Shown here one piece after another: positions 1 to 8,436 of a DNA stretch of 64,000 bases. The stretch comes from Streptomyces sp. HUAS ZL42. GTDB taxonomy: Bacteria; Actinomycetota; Actinomycetes; Streptomycetales; Streptomycetaceae. A model generated the notes under the pieces. The model worked only from the letters and a program-made list of their open reading frames with translations, was not told the DNA's origin and ran no database searches. A program made the translations under genes and the position numbers. The stretch spans positions 9,707,001 to 9,771,000 of the forward strand of contig NZ_CP160403.1 in NCBI RefSeq assembly GCF_040782645.1, written 5' to 3'. Each line of letters begins with the position of its first letter. Position 1 is the first letter of the stretch.

Positions 1-75
1 CGTGAGGTCGACTGCGGAGAGGACTCGGTTGGGTCCGAAGGTCTTCGAGATCCCTCGGAGCTCGAGGCGAGCCAT
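1..75 (-). CDS. ABC transporter ATP-binding protein, N-terminal fragment (runs off window)
   Basis: Only the first 25 codons are inside the window. The start ATG lies at 75-73, one base after the stop codon of the upstream lipoprotein gene, so the two are almost certainly co-transcribed and translationally coupled. The translated start (MARLELRGISKTFGPNRVLS) is the classic beginning of an ABC ATPase, with the A-loop aromatic in KTFG; the Walker motifs would lie beyond the edge. Coupled to a sugar-type periplasmic-binding lipoprotein, it is most likely the double-length ATPase of a CUT2-like importer, which is inference because the rest is missing. Confidence 0.8.
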   Translation of the reverse strand, partial: MARLELRGISKTFGPNRVLSAVDLT

Positions 76-76
76 G

Positions 77-1267
77 TCACTTGGCTCCCCACGCGGTGAG
101 GAACTGCTCCTCGTAGGCGTCGCTGCCGTACCACTCCATAGAGGCGTAGCCCTTCGGGGTGAGGGCGAGGCCGGCCACGTCGGCCTTGGTGAACAGGCGG
201 TAGGGGACCGGCAGACCCTTGTCGGCAGGGGCCTGGCCGGCGAGCATCCGCACGACGTCGTCGGCGAACAGCCAGCTGGTGTACGACAGGAAGGAACCCG
301 CTGTGGCGAACTCAGGACCGCCGCCGGCGATACCCTGCAGCACCGCGAGGTCACCACCCATGCCCCCGATCTTCACCTTCTTCTCGAAGCCTGCGGCGCG
401 CGCACCGGCGATAGCCGGCGGAATGGCTGTGTCGAGCACGGCGAAGATGTAGTTGGTGTTCGGCTCCTTGATGAGCGCAGCGCTGACCTGCGAGGGGAGC
501 TTGTCGAGGCTCGCACTGTTGTAGTTGATGCGCGTCACCTTGCAATCCGGGCACTTCTCGCCGAGGTACTTCACCGCGTGATCGCCGGTCGCCTGAATGG
601 TCCGTGTGTCCGAGGTGCCGATGTAGAGGATGTTCGCCTTGCCCCCGCTGTCGGCGATCAGCGCGCTCGCGGTGAGCTCTTGACCGAGGAGCTGCTGGTC
701 GATGGTGTCATGGAAGGCGAGTGTCTCGGTGTTGTGCCTGCCCGAGGGCAGGGCCGCGCCGCCGAGCAGCACCTTGACCCCCTTGTCCACCAGAGCGTCC
801 ACCGCATGGGAGGCGAGCACGTAGTCGACATAGCCGGTGACGACGGCATCGGCGCCGCTGGAGCCGGCCTGCTCAAGGCACGCCGCGATCGCGGTCGGCA
901 CAAACTTGCCGTCGCATACGTGGACGTGGACATCGAGGTGGGACAGCGCCTTGGTGAGCGAGTCGGCGTACACCTGGAAGGCCGGCGGCGCCATGCTGAT
1001 CGGCACATACCAGACGCTCTTGCCGGCCAGCCCAGTCGTGTCCGCGACCGGGGCGACCTTGGGGAACTTGGTGACCGGAGCGCTGTACTGCTCGATGATC
1101 GCCTTGGCGTCGTCGATGGCTGCGGATGAGGGGCCGCTCGCCCCGCCCGACGTCGTGTCGCCTCCCGCCTTGCCGGCGTCGCAGGCTGACATGGCCAGCG
1201 CGAGCAGTCCCGCCACGGCCAAGACGGCGGTACGGCGACAGCAGCGAACAACTCTGTTCGTCAACAT
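77..1267 (-). CDS. Substrate-binding lipoprotein of an ABC importer (Peripla_BP_4 / sugar type)
   Basis: A 396-residue protein with a basic N-terminus, a hydrophobic stretch at residues 14-28 and a lipobox AMSAC whose Cys29 would be lipidated, so it is an extracytoplasmic lipoprotein. After a Ser/Gly/Ala-rich linker the body has the layout of the class B periplasmic-binding fold (GKSVWYVPISM strand, then GADAVVTGYVDY, KVLLGG and a hinge near TPKGYASMEWYG). Such proteins bind sugars or other small ligands for CUT2-type importers; the ligand here cannot be read from sequence. It is followed one base later by the ATPase gene. Because it lies beside a catabolic cluster and shares an upstream box with it (1348-1366), it probably imports the substrate or a related compound. 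Confidence 0.85.
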   Translation of the reverse strand: MLTNRVVRCCRRTAVLAVAGLLALAMSACDAGKAGGDTTSGGASGPSSAAIDDAKAIIEQYSAPVTKFPKVAPVADTTGLAGKSVWYVPISMAPPAFQVYADSLTKALSHLDVHVHVCDGKFVPTAIAACLEQAGSSGADAVVTGYVDYVLASHAVDALVDKGVKVLLGGAALPSGRHNTETLAFHDTIDQQLLGQELTASALIADSGGKANILYIGTSDTRTIQATGDHAVKYLGEKCPDCKVTRINYNSASLDKLPSQVSAALIKEPNTNYIFAVLDTAIPPAIAGARAAGFEKKVKIGGMGGDLAVLQGIAGGGPEFATAGSFLSYTSWLFADDVVRMLAGQAPADKGLPVPYRLFTKADVAGLALTPKGYASMEWYGSDAYEEQFLTAWGAK

Positions 1268-1347
1268 GCCCTCTCCTCAGGAGTACTCGATGTGGCGTGC
1301 GCCGCAGGGACTGTATTCGATATTCGGAGAACTTCAAGACATTTGTA

Positions 1348-1366
1348 AATAATTGCGAAAATTATT
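1348..1366 (-). promoter_or_regulatory. Perfect inverted repeat upstream of the transporter genes, candidate operator
   Basis: AATAATT (1348-1354), GCGAA spacer, AATTATT (1360-1366) is a perfect 7-bp inverted repeat in otherwise GC-rich DNA. On the minus strand it is followed by a possible -35 TTTACA and lies about 80 bp before the lipoprotein start; it also overlaps the stop codon of the monooxygenase gene. The TTTCG-AA core just before the -35 recurs at the promoters at 4523-4556 and 15086-15119, which suggests one shared regulator. Confidence 0.5.
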
Positions 1367-2960
1367 TTCGGTCGAGGTCGGCGCGAGTCGGGTCGGCGTG
1401 CTCCAGATGTCCCACCACCCGGGGCAGGACGGAGGCGTCCAGCTGGCGGCCGCGCCAGGCGATGTGCTGGTCGGGGCGGACCAGGAGGAAGTGTTCGTGT
1501 GCCCACGCGGCCGGCGCCGGGATCACCGTCAGCGGGATGCCGAGGTGCTCCGCCTTCCCCTGGAACCGTGCGATGACGGCCGCGTCGGCGCCGCGTGGAT
1601 GGATCAGCGTCAAGCCGCGACCGAGGTCGTCGTACAGCGCATGACCCGGCTCGAGCCAGGCATGCGGGAGCCGCGAGCCGGGTACGGTCGACGGCGTGAA
1701 GTCCACCACGGTGAAGGGCGGCGGTGCCTCGTTCGTCGTGACCACCACCGGTGAGCCGTGGTACGAGTACCCGAGCACGAGACCCAACGAGTTGAACTCC
1801 TCGTACTTGGTCTCCTGGATGCGTTCGGCGGTCCGCGCGATGTCGGGGCCCGAGGCCGCGAGGTTGCGCGTCGCAGAATCGATTGTCTGCTGTGCGACCT
1901 CGCGCCGTTCCGCCTCGTAGGTGCTGAGCAGCCCGGGGCCTGCCCAGCCGTGCAGCACAGCAGCGAGCTTCCAGCCGATGTTGACCGCATCTCCGACGCA
2001 GGTGTTGAAGCCGTGGCCTCCGAAGGGCGGATTCACGTGCGCGCTCTCACCGACGAGGAAGACCCGGTCGGAGGCGTACTGGCTGGCGATCAGCATCCGG
2101 GGGACCCACGGGTCGGTGGCGAGGAGCTCGATGCCGATCTCGTGCGCCGGCTGCCCGGTGAGGGCGGCGACGAGCTCGACCGCGCGCTCTTCGGTACACG
2201 TGACATCGATACCACCGAGGCCCGCCCACCAGATCCCTTCGCCGTCGAGCGGGCCCATGGTCGCCTTCACCTCCGGGCCGATCACCCAGTAATGGATGGC
2301 CTCACCGATCGCGGGGTGCAGTCCCGGTGCGCGGAACACCGCGTTGAGGTTCGAGCGAGGCGACGAAACCCCGGCAAGCGTCGCACCGATGGCGTCTCGG
2401 GTGACGCCCTTCGCCCCGTCGCAGCCGGCGACGTACTCCACGGTGATCTGGTACGTCGACTCGTCGTCGCGCGTGATCTCGCAGGTGACCGAGTCGCGCG
2501 ACTCGGTCAGACCCGTGACCCGCTCTGCGAGTCGTAGCTCGACGAGTCCGGTCGACTGCAGGTGGGCGCGGAGCACCTCCTCGACGATCGGTTGCGGCAC
2601 CTGCTGCCCGCCCTCGGCGAAGATGTCACTGGGATCAGCCCTCATCCCGAAGGCGTCGTCGAAGTGGGTGATGACCTCGCCGTTGAGCGTGGTGCAGAAG
2701 ATCACCCTCCGGCACCACTCCGGCTTGAGCGGCGCAGCCTCTCGCACGGCGTCCGCGACGCCCCATCGGCGGAACAGCTCCATCGTGCGTGGACTGGTCG
2801 TCTTGGCCCGCGGCCTGCTGTGGGAGACCATCGCGCGTGGTTCGATCACGATCGAGCGGATCCCGTGGAAGGCCAGCTCGGCGGCGGTGGCGAGACCCGC
2901 GGGGCCGCCGCCCGCGATGAGCACCCGGGGCCGGGATGTGACGTTCTGGCGATTCGGCAT
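1362..2960 (-). CDS. FAD-dependent aromatic-ring monooxygenase (PHBH/phenol-hydroxylase type)
   Basis: A 532-residue single-component flavoprotein hydroxylase of the FAD_binding_3 family. Visible motifs are the Rossmann GGGPAG at residues 17-22, the DG motif in GCDGAKG at 179-185, and the second FAD motif at about 304-317, which reads GESAH rather than the usual GDAAH. The remainder fits the thioredoxin-like C-terminal extension of TfdB/MhpA/PgaE-type enzymes. These enzymes use NAD(P)H and O2 to add a hydroxyl group ortho or para to an existing phenolic OH, making a substrate for ring cleavage. It is divergent from the IclR gene (47-bp intergenic region with a perfect inverted repeat), so IclR is its likely regulator. 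The ring-cleaving dioxygenase encoded at 5480 would be a logical next step. Confidence 0.88.
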   Translation of the reverse strand: MPNRQNVTSRPRVLIAGGGPAGLATAAELAFHGIRSIVIEPRAMVSHSRPRAKTTSPRTMELFRRWGVADAVREAAPLKPEWCRRVIFCTTLNGEVITHFDDAFGMRADPSDIFAEGGQQVPQPIVEEVLRAHLQSTGLVELRLAERVTGLTESRDSVTCEITRDDESTYQITVEYVAGCDGAKGVTRDAIGATLAGVSSPRSNLNAVFRAPGLHPAIGEAIHYWVIGPEVKATMGPLDGEGIWWAGLGGIDVTCTEERAVELVAALTGQPAHEIGIELLATDPWVPRMLIASQYASDRVFLVGESAHVNPPFGGHGFNTCVGDAVNIGWKLAAVLHGWAGPGLLSTYEAERREVAQQTIDSATRNLAASGPDIARTAERIQETKYEEFNSLGLVLGYSYHGSPVVVTTNEAPPPFTVVDFTPSTVPGSRLPHAWLEPGHALYDDLGRGLTLIHPRGADAAVIARFQGKAEHLGIPLTVIPAPAAWAHEHFLLVRPDQHIAWRGRQLDASVLPRVVGHLEHADPTRADLDRK

Positions 2961-2962
2961 GC

Positions 2963-2994
2963 GCGTATCGTTGGGCGTCTGACGGCCGATACGC
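2963..2994. promoter_or_regulatory. 8-bp perfect inverted repeat in the IclR/monooxygenase divergent promoter
   Basis: GCGTATCG (2963-2970) and CGATACGC (2987-2994) are perfect arms 16 bp apart, filling the short gap between the divergent starts at 2960 and 3008. The position fits an operator through which the IclR-type protein could control both genes. The inverted duplication described at 9989-10970 begins at 2992, so the second IclR copy lacks this element. Confidence 0.5.
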
Positions 2995-3007
2995 AGGGGG
3001 CATTTCG

Positions 3008-3778
3008 ATGAGTGGCACGCAATATTCCGGGCGCCCCTCCGGCCGGCCGCCTGTCGGGGAGCCGATCCTGGACCGGGCGTTCCGGCTGCTGCGGGCGTTC
3101 ACGTCGGACGGCGAGAGCCTGCCCTTGCAGACGCTTGCCGTCCGCTCGGGCCTCCCGAAGAGCACCGCGCTGCGGATCGCCAACCAGCTCCTGCGCCTGG
3201 GGGCACTGGAACGCCGCGACGACGGGGAGTTCGTGGTCGGACTCCACCTGCTCGAGATCGCGTCGCTTGCCCCGCGTGGTCATGGTCTGCGTGCGGCGGC
3301 GCTGCCGGTGATGGAGGACCTGCACCACGTCACCCGTCAGCACATCCTGCTGGCGGTGAGGGAGGGGGACCAGGGTGTGCTCGTCGAGCGGCTCTCCGCC
3401 TCGGACGCGACGGCGGTCAAGTACCGCGTGGGAGGCCGGATCCCCCTCGACGAGACCGGTATCGGCGTGGCCCTGCTGGCGTACGCACCGGACGATGTGC
3501 GAGACCCGTGCCTGGCCCGCGCCGCCGACCCGGTCCGGCTGCGGCAGCTTCTCGCGATGACCCGATCGGAAGGCGTGTGCGCGCTCTCCGCCCCGAACCC
3601 GCTGGCGAGCGGGCCCGCCTTCATCTCCACCGTGGCGGCGCCGATCCTCGATCACCGAAAGGAGGCGCTGGGCGCGATCTCTCTCGTATCACCGGGTGAG
3701 GCCGGCACCCAGATCCCCAACCGGGTCGCGATCCGCACCGCGAGCCTGGCCATCGCCCGCGCCATGCGGGGCGCCTGA
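3008..3778 (+). CDS. IclR-family transcriptional regulator (copy 1)
   Basis: A 256-residue protein with an N-terminal winged helix-turn-helix (about residues 18-78, containing LAVRSGLPKSTALRIANQLL) and the IclR effector-binding domain (about 85-250), which binds small ligands such as aromatic acids. Regulators of this family commonly sit next to, and divergent from, aromatic catabolic genes, as here with the flavin hydroxylase. The start follows AGGGGGC at about 2995-3001. The whole gene is present again, with identical translation, at 10184-10954. The gene converges on the GntR gene, and a hairpin covers both stop codons. Confidence 0.9.
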   Translation: MSGTQYSGRPSGRPPVGEPILDRAFRLLRAFTSDGESLPLQTLAVRSGLPKSTALRIANQLLRLGALERRDDGEFVVGLHLLEIASLAPRGHGLRAAALPVMEDLHHVTRQHILLAVREGDQGVLVERLSASDATAVKYRVGGRIPLDETGIGVALLAYAPDDVRDPCLARAADPVRLRQLLAMTRSEGVCALSAPNPLASGPAFISTVAAPILDHRKEALGAISLVSPGEAGTQIPNRVAIRTASLAIARAMRGA

Positions 3779-3790
3779 CCCCCTCAGGCG
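3772..3790. terminator. Bidirectional hairpin over two convergent stop codons
   Basis: CGCCTGA (3772-3778) and TCAGGCG (3784-3790) form a perfect 7-bp stem with a CCCCC loop. The TGA of the IclR gene is in one arm and the TGA of the GntR gene is in the other. No U-tract follows, which is usual in high-GC actinomycetes. The same hairpin is present in the duplicated segment at 10172-10190. Confidence 0.5.
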
Positions 3791-4467
3791 GACTCGGGCG
3801 TCTGCTGACTGGCGATCGCCAGCTCGGTGGTGAGCCGGATGTGCCGCTCGCTGAGACTGGCCGCGAGGTCGGCGTCGCGGCCGACGGTGGCCTCCATGAT
3901 CGCGCGGTGCTCGGCCTCGATGTCGCGATGCGTCCGGCGACTCTCAGGAGTCGACCAGCAGCGGTAGACCTCCGAGATCGACCGGAGGCGTGCAGCCGCT
4001 TCGTAGAGGTAGCGGTTTCCGCAGCCGACGAGGATCGCGAGATGGAACGCCTCGTGCGCGACGAGCCAGTCCTCGCTGATCTCTACGCCGGTGCTCGCGC
4101 GGCCGATCCGCTCGAGCGCGTGGTGCTTGGCGACGACGTCCGACTCCCACGCGATGGCGCCGTGTGCGACAGCCTCGCGGATCACGAAGGTCTCGATGGC
4201 GACACGCGCTTCGGTGAGCTGGGTGAGGTTGTGCACGGAGACATCCACGACGCGGAACCCGAGCTGTGCCTCGGAGGTCGCCAGACCCTGCTCGACGAGC
4301 CGGGGCAACACCTCACGAAGCACTCCGCTGCTGACGTCGTAGCGTGCGCCCAGCTCGGCGAAGCCGAGCTTCGACGCAGGGGCAAGACGTCCGTTGAGGA
4401 TGTCCGAGCGAAGTCGCTGCAGCACCTCGTTGGAGCGCGTGGTCGTCGCGGATCCAGTTCGAGCCAT
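3784..4467 (-). CDS. GntR-family regulator with FCD ligand domain
   Basis: A 227-residue protein. Residues about 12-78 form a GntR winged helix (RSDILNGRLAPASKLGFAEL ... SSGVLREVLPRL), and residues about 85-215 form an all-helical FCD domain with the expected Asp/His pattern (EARVAIE, HEAFHLAIL, EHRAIMEA). FCD regulators bind carboxylates or aromatic acids and usually repress adjacent catabolic operons. It is divergent from the FAH-VOC-ligase-hydrolase operon, and a TGTCGACA palindrome lies between them, so it is the natural regulator of that operon. The last 60 codons are repeated, with one Ile-to-Val difference, in the inverted duplication at 9989. Confidence 0.88.
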   Translation of the reverse strand: MARTGSATTTRSNEVLQRLRSDILNGRLAPASKLGFAELGARYDVSSGVLREVLPRLVEQGLATSEAQLGFRVVDVSVHNLTQLTEARVAIETFVIREAVAHGAIAWESDVVAKHHALERIGRASTGVEISEDWLVAHEAFHLAILVGCGNRYLYEAAARLRSISEVYRCWSTPESRRTHRDIEAEHRAIMEATVGRDADLAASLSERHIRLTTELAIASQQTPESA

Positions 4468-4489
4468 GGCACCGAACTATAGCCGGTGG

Positions 4490-4497
4490 TGTCGACA
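4490..4497. promoter_or_regulatory. TGTCGACA palindrome, candidate GntR operator
   Basis: A perfect 8-bp palindrome 23 bp upstream of the GntR start and about 50 bp upstream of the promoter of the divergent operon. Short palindromes of this type with central symmetry are typical FCD-GntR binding sites. This is inferred from position and symmetry only. Confidence 0.35.
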
Positions 4498-4522
4498 AAT
4501 GTTGGGCGAACGGTCGATGGCG

Positions 4523-4556
4523 CAAAATTGCGAAATACTATTGACATCTCGAATCT
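4523..4556 (+). promoter_or_regulatory. Promoter of the FAH-VOC-ligase operon, block conserved with the P450 promoter
   Basis: Contains AAAATTGCGAAATA followed by a consensus -35 TTGACA at 4541-4546. Aligned without gaps to 15086-15119 upstream of the P450 gene, about 26 of 34 positions match, including the whole TATTGACATC core. The -10 is not clear; a GTGTGA is shared about 20 bp downstream of both -35 boxes. The AT-rich upstream block resembles the box before the transporter genes. Confidence 0.6.
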
Positions 4557-4602
4557 AGCTTGGTTGTGTGAGCGTACTACAGAACGGAAGGTGAGCCACA
4601 CG

Positions 4603-5457
4603 ATGCGAATCGCGACGAGGGCAGGGCGAACGGTTCTGGTGTCGCCCGACTCCGCCACCGTGGTCGACCTCGCGAAGGCGAGCGAGGGGGCATTCGGGCC
4701 CGACCCTCGGCAGGTCTTCGACGCCTGGGAGGAACTGGTTGGCTGGTACGCAGCCGCCACCGTCGACTTCGCCGCGGGCGACCGGTACGAGTTCAGCGAG
4801 CTCGAGGCGCCTTCGCCGGACCCCCGGCAGGTGTTCGCGATCGGACTGAACTACCGCGATCACGCCGACGAGTCAGGCCTCACCTACCCCGAGAAGCCGA
4901 CCGTGTTCACCAAGTTCCTCGGCAGCTTCGCCGGGCCGGCAGGCGACCTCGCTCTCGCGGGGGAGACGGTCGACTGGGAGGCCGAGCTAGTCGTCGTGAT
5001 CGGCAAGCCCACGCGCTGCGTCGCGGCCGAGGACGCCTGGTCGCACGTCGCCGGGCTCACCGTCGGGCAGGACTTCTCCGAGCGCACCTTCCAGCTGACA
5101 GGGCCTGCGCCGCAGTTCTCGCTCGGCAAGTCCTTCGTCGGCTTCGCCCCGCAGGGCCCGTGGCTGGTCTCTCCGGACGAACTGCCGGACCCCGACCGGC
5201 TTTCCATCACCTGCACCGTCAACGGCGAGACCGTGCAATCCGGCTCGACCGATCAGTTGATCTTCCCGGTTTCGACGCTGATCTCGCACCTGTCGTTCGT
5301 GCTGGAACTCTCCCCGGGCGACGTGATCTTCACAGGTACGCCATCGGGTGTGGGTGGTGCCCGCAAGCCACCGTGGTTCCTCAGGGAAGGCGACGTCGTC
5401 GAGACTACCATCGAGGGCATCGGCACGATGCGTCACGTGTGCGTCAAGGCGCAGTGA
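4603..5457 (+). CDS. Fumarylacetoacetate hydrolase (FAH)-family protein
   Basis: A 284-residue protein of the FAH fold, the family of C-C hydrolases, hydratases and decarboxylases that act on ring-cleavage products. The metal-binding pattern is visible: IGLNYRDHA at about residue 85, the acidic triad region VDWEAELVVVIGK at about 125-137, and IFTGTPSGVG near residue 245. An upstream in-frame ATG at 4486 is possible, but ATG 4603 is preferred because MRIATRAGRTVLV aligns with the usual start of the family and GGAAGGTGAG precedes it. First gene of a four-gene operon with the VOC dioxygenase, CoA ligase and alpha/beta hydrolase; it probably hydrolyses or hydrates the ring-opened product. Confidence 0.88.
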   Translation: MRIATRAGRTVLVSPDSATVVDLAKASEGAFGPDPRQVFDAWEELVGWYAAATVDFAAGDRYEFSELEAPSPDPRQVFAIGLNYRDHADESGLTYPEKPTVFTKFLGSFAGPAGDLALAGETVDWEAELVVVIGKPTRCVAAEDAWSHVAGLTVGQDFSERTFQLTGPAPQFSLGKSFVGFAPQGPWLVSPDELPDPDRLSITCTVNGETVQSGSTDQLIFPVSTLISHLSFVLELSPGDVIFTGTPSGVGGARKPPWFLREGDVVETTIEGIGTMRHVCVKAQ

Positions 5458-5479
5458 CCGAGCAAGGGCAGGGACTGTA

Positions 5480-6418
5480 ATGGCACTGCACCGACTGACC
5501 GGGATCACCATGGGTGTGCCCGACGTCATGACGACGGCAGGGTACTACACCGAATTCGGGTTGACACCCACCGCATCGGAGGGCAGCAACCAGATCGCAC
5601 GCTTCAGCACCCAGGATGGTGGCGAGCAGCTCACCCTCAAGCGCACGGACCTGCGGCGGCTGCTCGAACTGGGAGTCGGCGTCGACGAGCCCGACGACCT
5701 CGACCGCGTCGCCGGCAGCCTGCGGCGGCTCAGCCTCACCTACGAGCGGACCGATGCCGGCATCACGGCCGTCGATCTCGGCACCGGCGTGAAGGTCAAC
5801 GTCTCGATCGCTCCCCGTATCGAGTCCCGGCCCGCCCGGGAGCCGAGCTACAACGCGCCCGGCCGGCCCGTACGCACCAACGAGCGGGCCGACGGCGTCA
5901 TGCGAGAGGGCCCGGTCAAGCCGCGCAAGCTCGGCCACGTCGTGCTCGGCTCGACCGACTACGAGGCGTCGGAGCGCTTCTTCATCGAGGGCATCGGATT
6001 CAAGGTGAGCGACCTCGTCTCCGACGTTGCCGCCTTCATTCGCTGCTCGTCCGACCATCACAACGTGCTCATCCAGCGGGCGCCGGTGTCGTTCCTCCAC
6101 CACACCTCGTGGATCGTCGACGACGTCGACGAGATCGGCCGCGGAGCCCGCAACATGCTCGCCGCGGAACCCGCGCGCCACGTCTGGGGGCTTGGCCGGC
6201 ACACCGTCGGCTCGAACTTCTTCTGGTACCTCAAGGATCCTGCCGGCAACTTCTCCGAGTACAGCTCCGACATCGACTGCATCGTCGACGACGCGTTGTG
6301 GAAACCAGAGGTGTGGGAGGGAGTGCGGGCGATGTACGAGTGGGGTCCGCCGCCACCGCCGTCCTTCCTCGCTCCCGACGACCTGGCCGAGCTGATGGCC
6401 GGTGCGCACACCTCATGA
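5480..6418 (+). CDS. VOC-superfamily extradiol-type dioxygenase
   Basis: A 312-residue protein with two vicinal-oxygen-chelate modules: a degenerate N-terminal one (about 5-115) and a metal-binding C-terminal one (about 150-285). Candidate metal ligands follow the His-His-Glu pattern of type I extradiol dioxygenases: LGHVVLGS, LHHTSW and NFSEYSSD. Such enzymes cleave catechols next to the diol using Fe(II) or Mn(II). ATG 5480 is 22 bp after the FAH gene stop; the gene ends in ATGA, overlapping the ligase start. The pairing with a flavin hydroxylase and an FAH hydrolase supports a meta-cleavage role, but the substrate is unknown and the sequence is divergent from textbook BphC. Confidence 0.82.
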   Translation: MALHRLTGITMGVPDVMTTAGYYTEFGLTPTASEGSNQIARFSTQDGGEQLTLKRTDLRRLLELGVGVDEPDDLDRVAGSLRRLSLTYERTDAGITAVDLGTGVKVNVSIAPRIESRPAREPSYNAPGRPVRTNERADGVMREGPVKPRKLGHVVLGSTDYEASERFFIEGIGFKVSDLVSDVAAFIRCSSDHHNVLIQRAPVSFLHHTSWIVDDVDEIGRGARNMLAAEPARHVWGLGRHTVGSNFFWYLKDPAGNFSEYSSDIDCIVDDALWKPEVWEGVRAMYEWGPPPPPSFLAPDDLAELMAGAHTS

Positions 6419-8436
6419 GCGAACTCTTCTCCGCCGACGGGCCGGCTGAGGCCCCCCTGGTCCAAGGGAGCAGACTCGCCGAGTTCGCCGCTCGTGCCGC
6501 GCAGCGGTACGGCATCGTCCTGGACGACTACTGGCAGCTGCACGAGTGGTCGATCACCGAGCCGGAGCAGTTCTGGGCCGAGGTCTGGGACCAGTTCGGC
6601 GTCGTCGCATCGGCGCCGTACCGGTCGGTCCTTGCCCGCCGCACCATGCCGGGAGCCACGTGGTTCGAGGGAGCTCGCCTCAACTACGTCGACCAGGTGA
6701 TGCGGTTCGCCGACCGACCCGGTGCGGCGTTGGTCTCGATCGCCGAGGACGGCGGGCGCTGCGAGCTGAGCTGGCCCCAGCTGCGGTCGGCCGTCGCCAG
6801 CTTCGCCTCGGCACTGCGCTCCATGGGCGTCGAGCAGGGGGACCGGGTCGTCGGATACCTCCCGAACGGGCAGGAATCCGTCATCGCCTTCCTCGCTGCG
6901 GCCTCGCTCGGCGCGACGTGGGCGGGGTGCGCTTCCGACTATGGAGTCTCGGCAGCCGCCGATCGCCTGCAGCAGCTCGAGCCGACGGTACTGGTGGCCG
7001 CCACGGCGTACAGTTTCGACGGCAAGGTCAGGGATCGCCGAGAAGAGGTCGTCGCCCTCGTCGGCCGGCTCGGCGTCCGCGCGGTCGTCACCGTTCCCCG
7101 CGCCGGACTCGATGTCGAGCACGCCGCGTACGGTTCGGTACGGCACGAGCGCTGGCAAGACGTCTGCTCCCCCGACTCGGCGGAGCAACTCGTCACCGCG
7201 CAGGTGGCCGCGGACCATCCGCTGTGGGTGCTCTTCTCATCCGGTACGACAGGAATCCCGAAAGGGATCGTGCACGGTCACGCCGGTGTGGTCGCGATGA
7301 GCCTCGCGGCGTCGGCCCTGCAGGTGGACATAGGTCCGGGTGACACGTTCTTCTGGTACACCACGACGAACTGGATGCTGTGGAACAGCGTCGTCTCCAC
7401 CTTGCTGTCCGGGGTCACGGCGGTCACCTATGAAGGTGGCCCGTTCTTTCCGACGGCCGATCGACTGTGGCAGATCGTCGCCGATGAGCGCGTCACCGTG
7501 TTCGGCACCAGCCCGGGCCACCTCCTGGGGTGCGCGTCCCAAGGACTGAGACCGAACGAGCACCACGCGTTCCCCCAGCTCGAACAGATCATGGTCAGCG
7601 GAGCGCCGGCACCCGCCTCGCTCTACCAGTGGGTAGCCGATGCGGTCTCGCCGTCGGTGCCGTTGATCTCAAGCAGCGGTGGCACGGACGTGGTCGGCGC
7701 GTTCGTCAGCGGGGCACCTCCGCTCCCGGTCGTCCCCGGTGAGATCCCCGGCCCGGTGCTCGGCACGGCGGTGGAGGCCTTCGACGAGAACGGGGCACCG
7801 GTCCGCGACGAAGTGGGCGAGCTGGTGGTCACGCTTCCGATGCCGAGCATGCCTGTCAGGTTCTGGAACGACCCGGACGGGTCCAAGTACCGAGCCGCGT
7901 ACTTCGAGACGTTTCCGGGCGTCTGGCGCCACGGTGACTGGGTGACGCACACGAGTCGGGGTTCGCTCGTGGTGCACGGAAGGTCCGACTCGACCCTCAA
8001 TCGCAACGGCGTGCGCATCGGGTCGGCTGATCTCTACCAGATCATCGAAGGTTCGGACGGTGTCGCGGAGGCGATGGTGATCGGAGTCGAGCGCCCGAAC
8101 GGCAGCTACCGGATGCCGATGTTCCTCGTGCCGCACGCTGGACAAGCCATCGACGAAGCGGAGATCGGCCGACTCCGGCAGAAGCTACGCACAGAGGGAT
8201 CACCGCGCCACGTGCCCGACGAGTTCCATGTGGTCGAGGCGCTCCCGCACACCAAGACCGGCAAGAAACTCGAGGTTCCGATCAAGCGCATCCTGCAAGG
8301 CGCTCGCGCCGAGGACGTGCTGAGCGAGGGCGCGATCGATCGCCCCGACGTGATCGCGTCCTACGTTGCGCTCGCCAAGCGCTGGGACGCCGAAGACGCC
8401 GACAACCCCGAGCCTGGCAAGAGAAGGAGAGACTGA
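6415..8436 (+). CDS. Acetoacetyl-CoA synthetase-like acyl-CoA ligase
   Basis: A 673-residue ANL-superfamily enzyme of the acetoacetate-CoA ligase branch. It has an N-terminal ACAS_N-like segment (LHEWSITEPEQFWAEVWDQF), the P-loop SSGTTGIPKG at about residue 275-285, and C-terminal A8/A10 motifs including HTKTGKKLEVPIK, whose lysine is required for adenylation. It makes an acyl-CoA from ATP, CoA and a carboxylic acid. Length matches the family (about 650-670). The start overlaps the dioxygenase stop (ATGA) and the end overlaps the hydrolase start (TGATG). In this setting it may activate a short oxo-acid released by ring cleavage, or acetoacetate itself. Confidence 0.85.
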   Translation: MSELFSADGPAEAPLVQGSRLAEFAARAAQRYGIVLDDYWQLHEWSITEPEQFWAEVWDQFGVVASAPYRSVLARRTMPGATWFEGARLNYVDQVMRFADRPGAALVSIAEDGGRCELSWPQLRSAVASFASALRSMGVEQGDRVVGYLPNGQESVIAFLAAASLGATWAGCASDYGVSAAADRLQQLEPTVLVAATAYSFDGKVRDRREEVVALVGRLGVRAVVTVPRAGLDVEHAAYGSVRHERWQDVCSPDSAEQLVTAQVAADHPLWVLFSSGTTGIPKGIVHGHAGVVAMSLAASALQVDIGPGDTFFWYTTTNWMLWNSVVSTLLSGVTAVTYEGGPFFPTADRLWQIVADERVTVFGTSPGHLLGCASQGLRPNEHHAFPQLEQIMVSGAPAPASLYQWVADAVSPSVPLISSSGGTDVVGAFVSGAPPLPVVPGEIPGPVLGTAVEAFDENGAPVRDEVGELVVTLPMPSMPVRFWNDPDGSKYRAAYFETFPGVWRHGDWVTHTSRGSLVVHGRSDSTLNRNGVRIGSADLYQIIEGSDGVAEAMVIGVERPNGSYRMPMFLVPHAGQAIDEAEIGRLRQKLRTEGSPRHVPDEFHVVEALPHTKTGKKLEVPIKRILQGARAEDVLSEGAIDRPDVIASYVALAKRWDAEDADNPEPGKRRRD

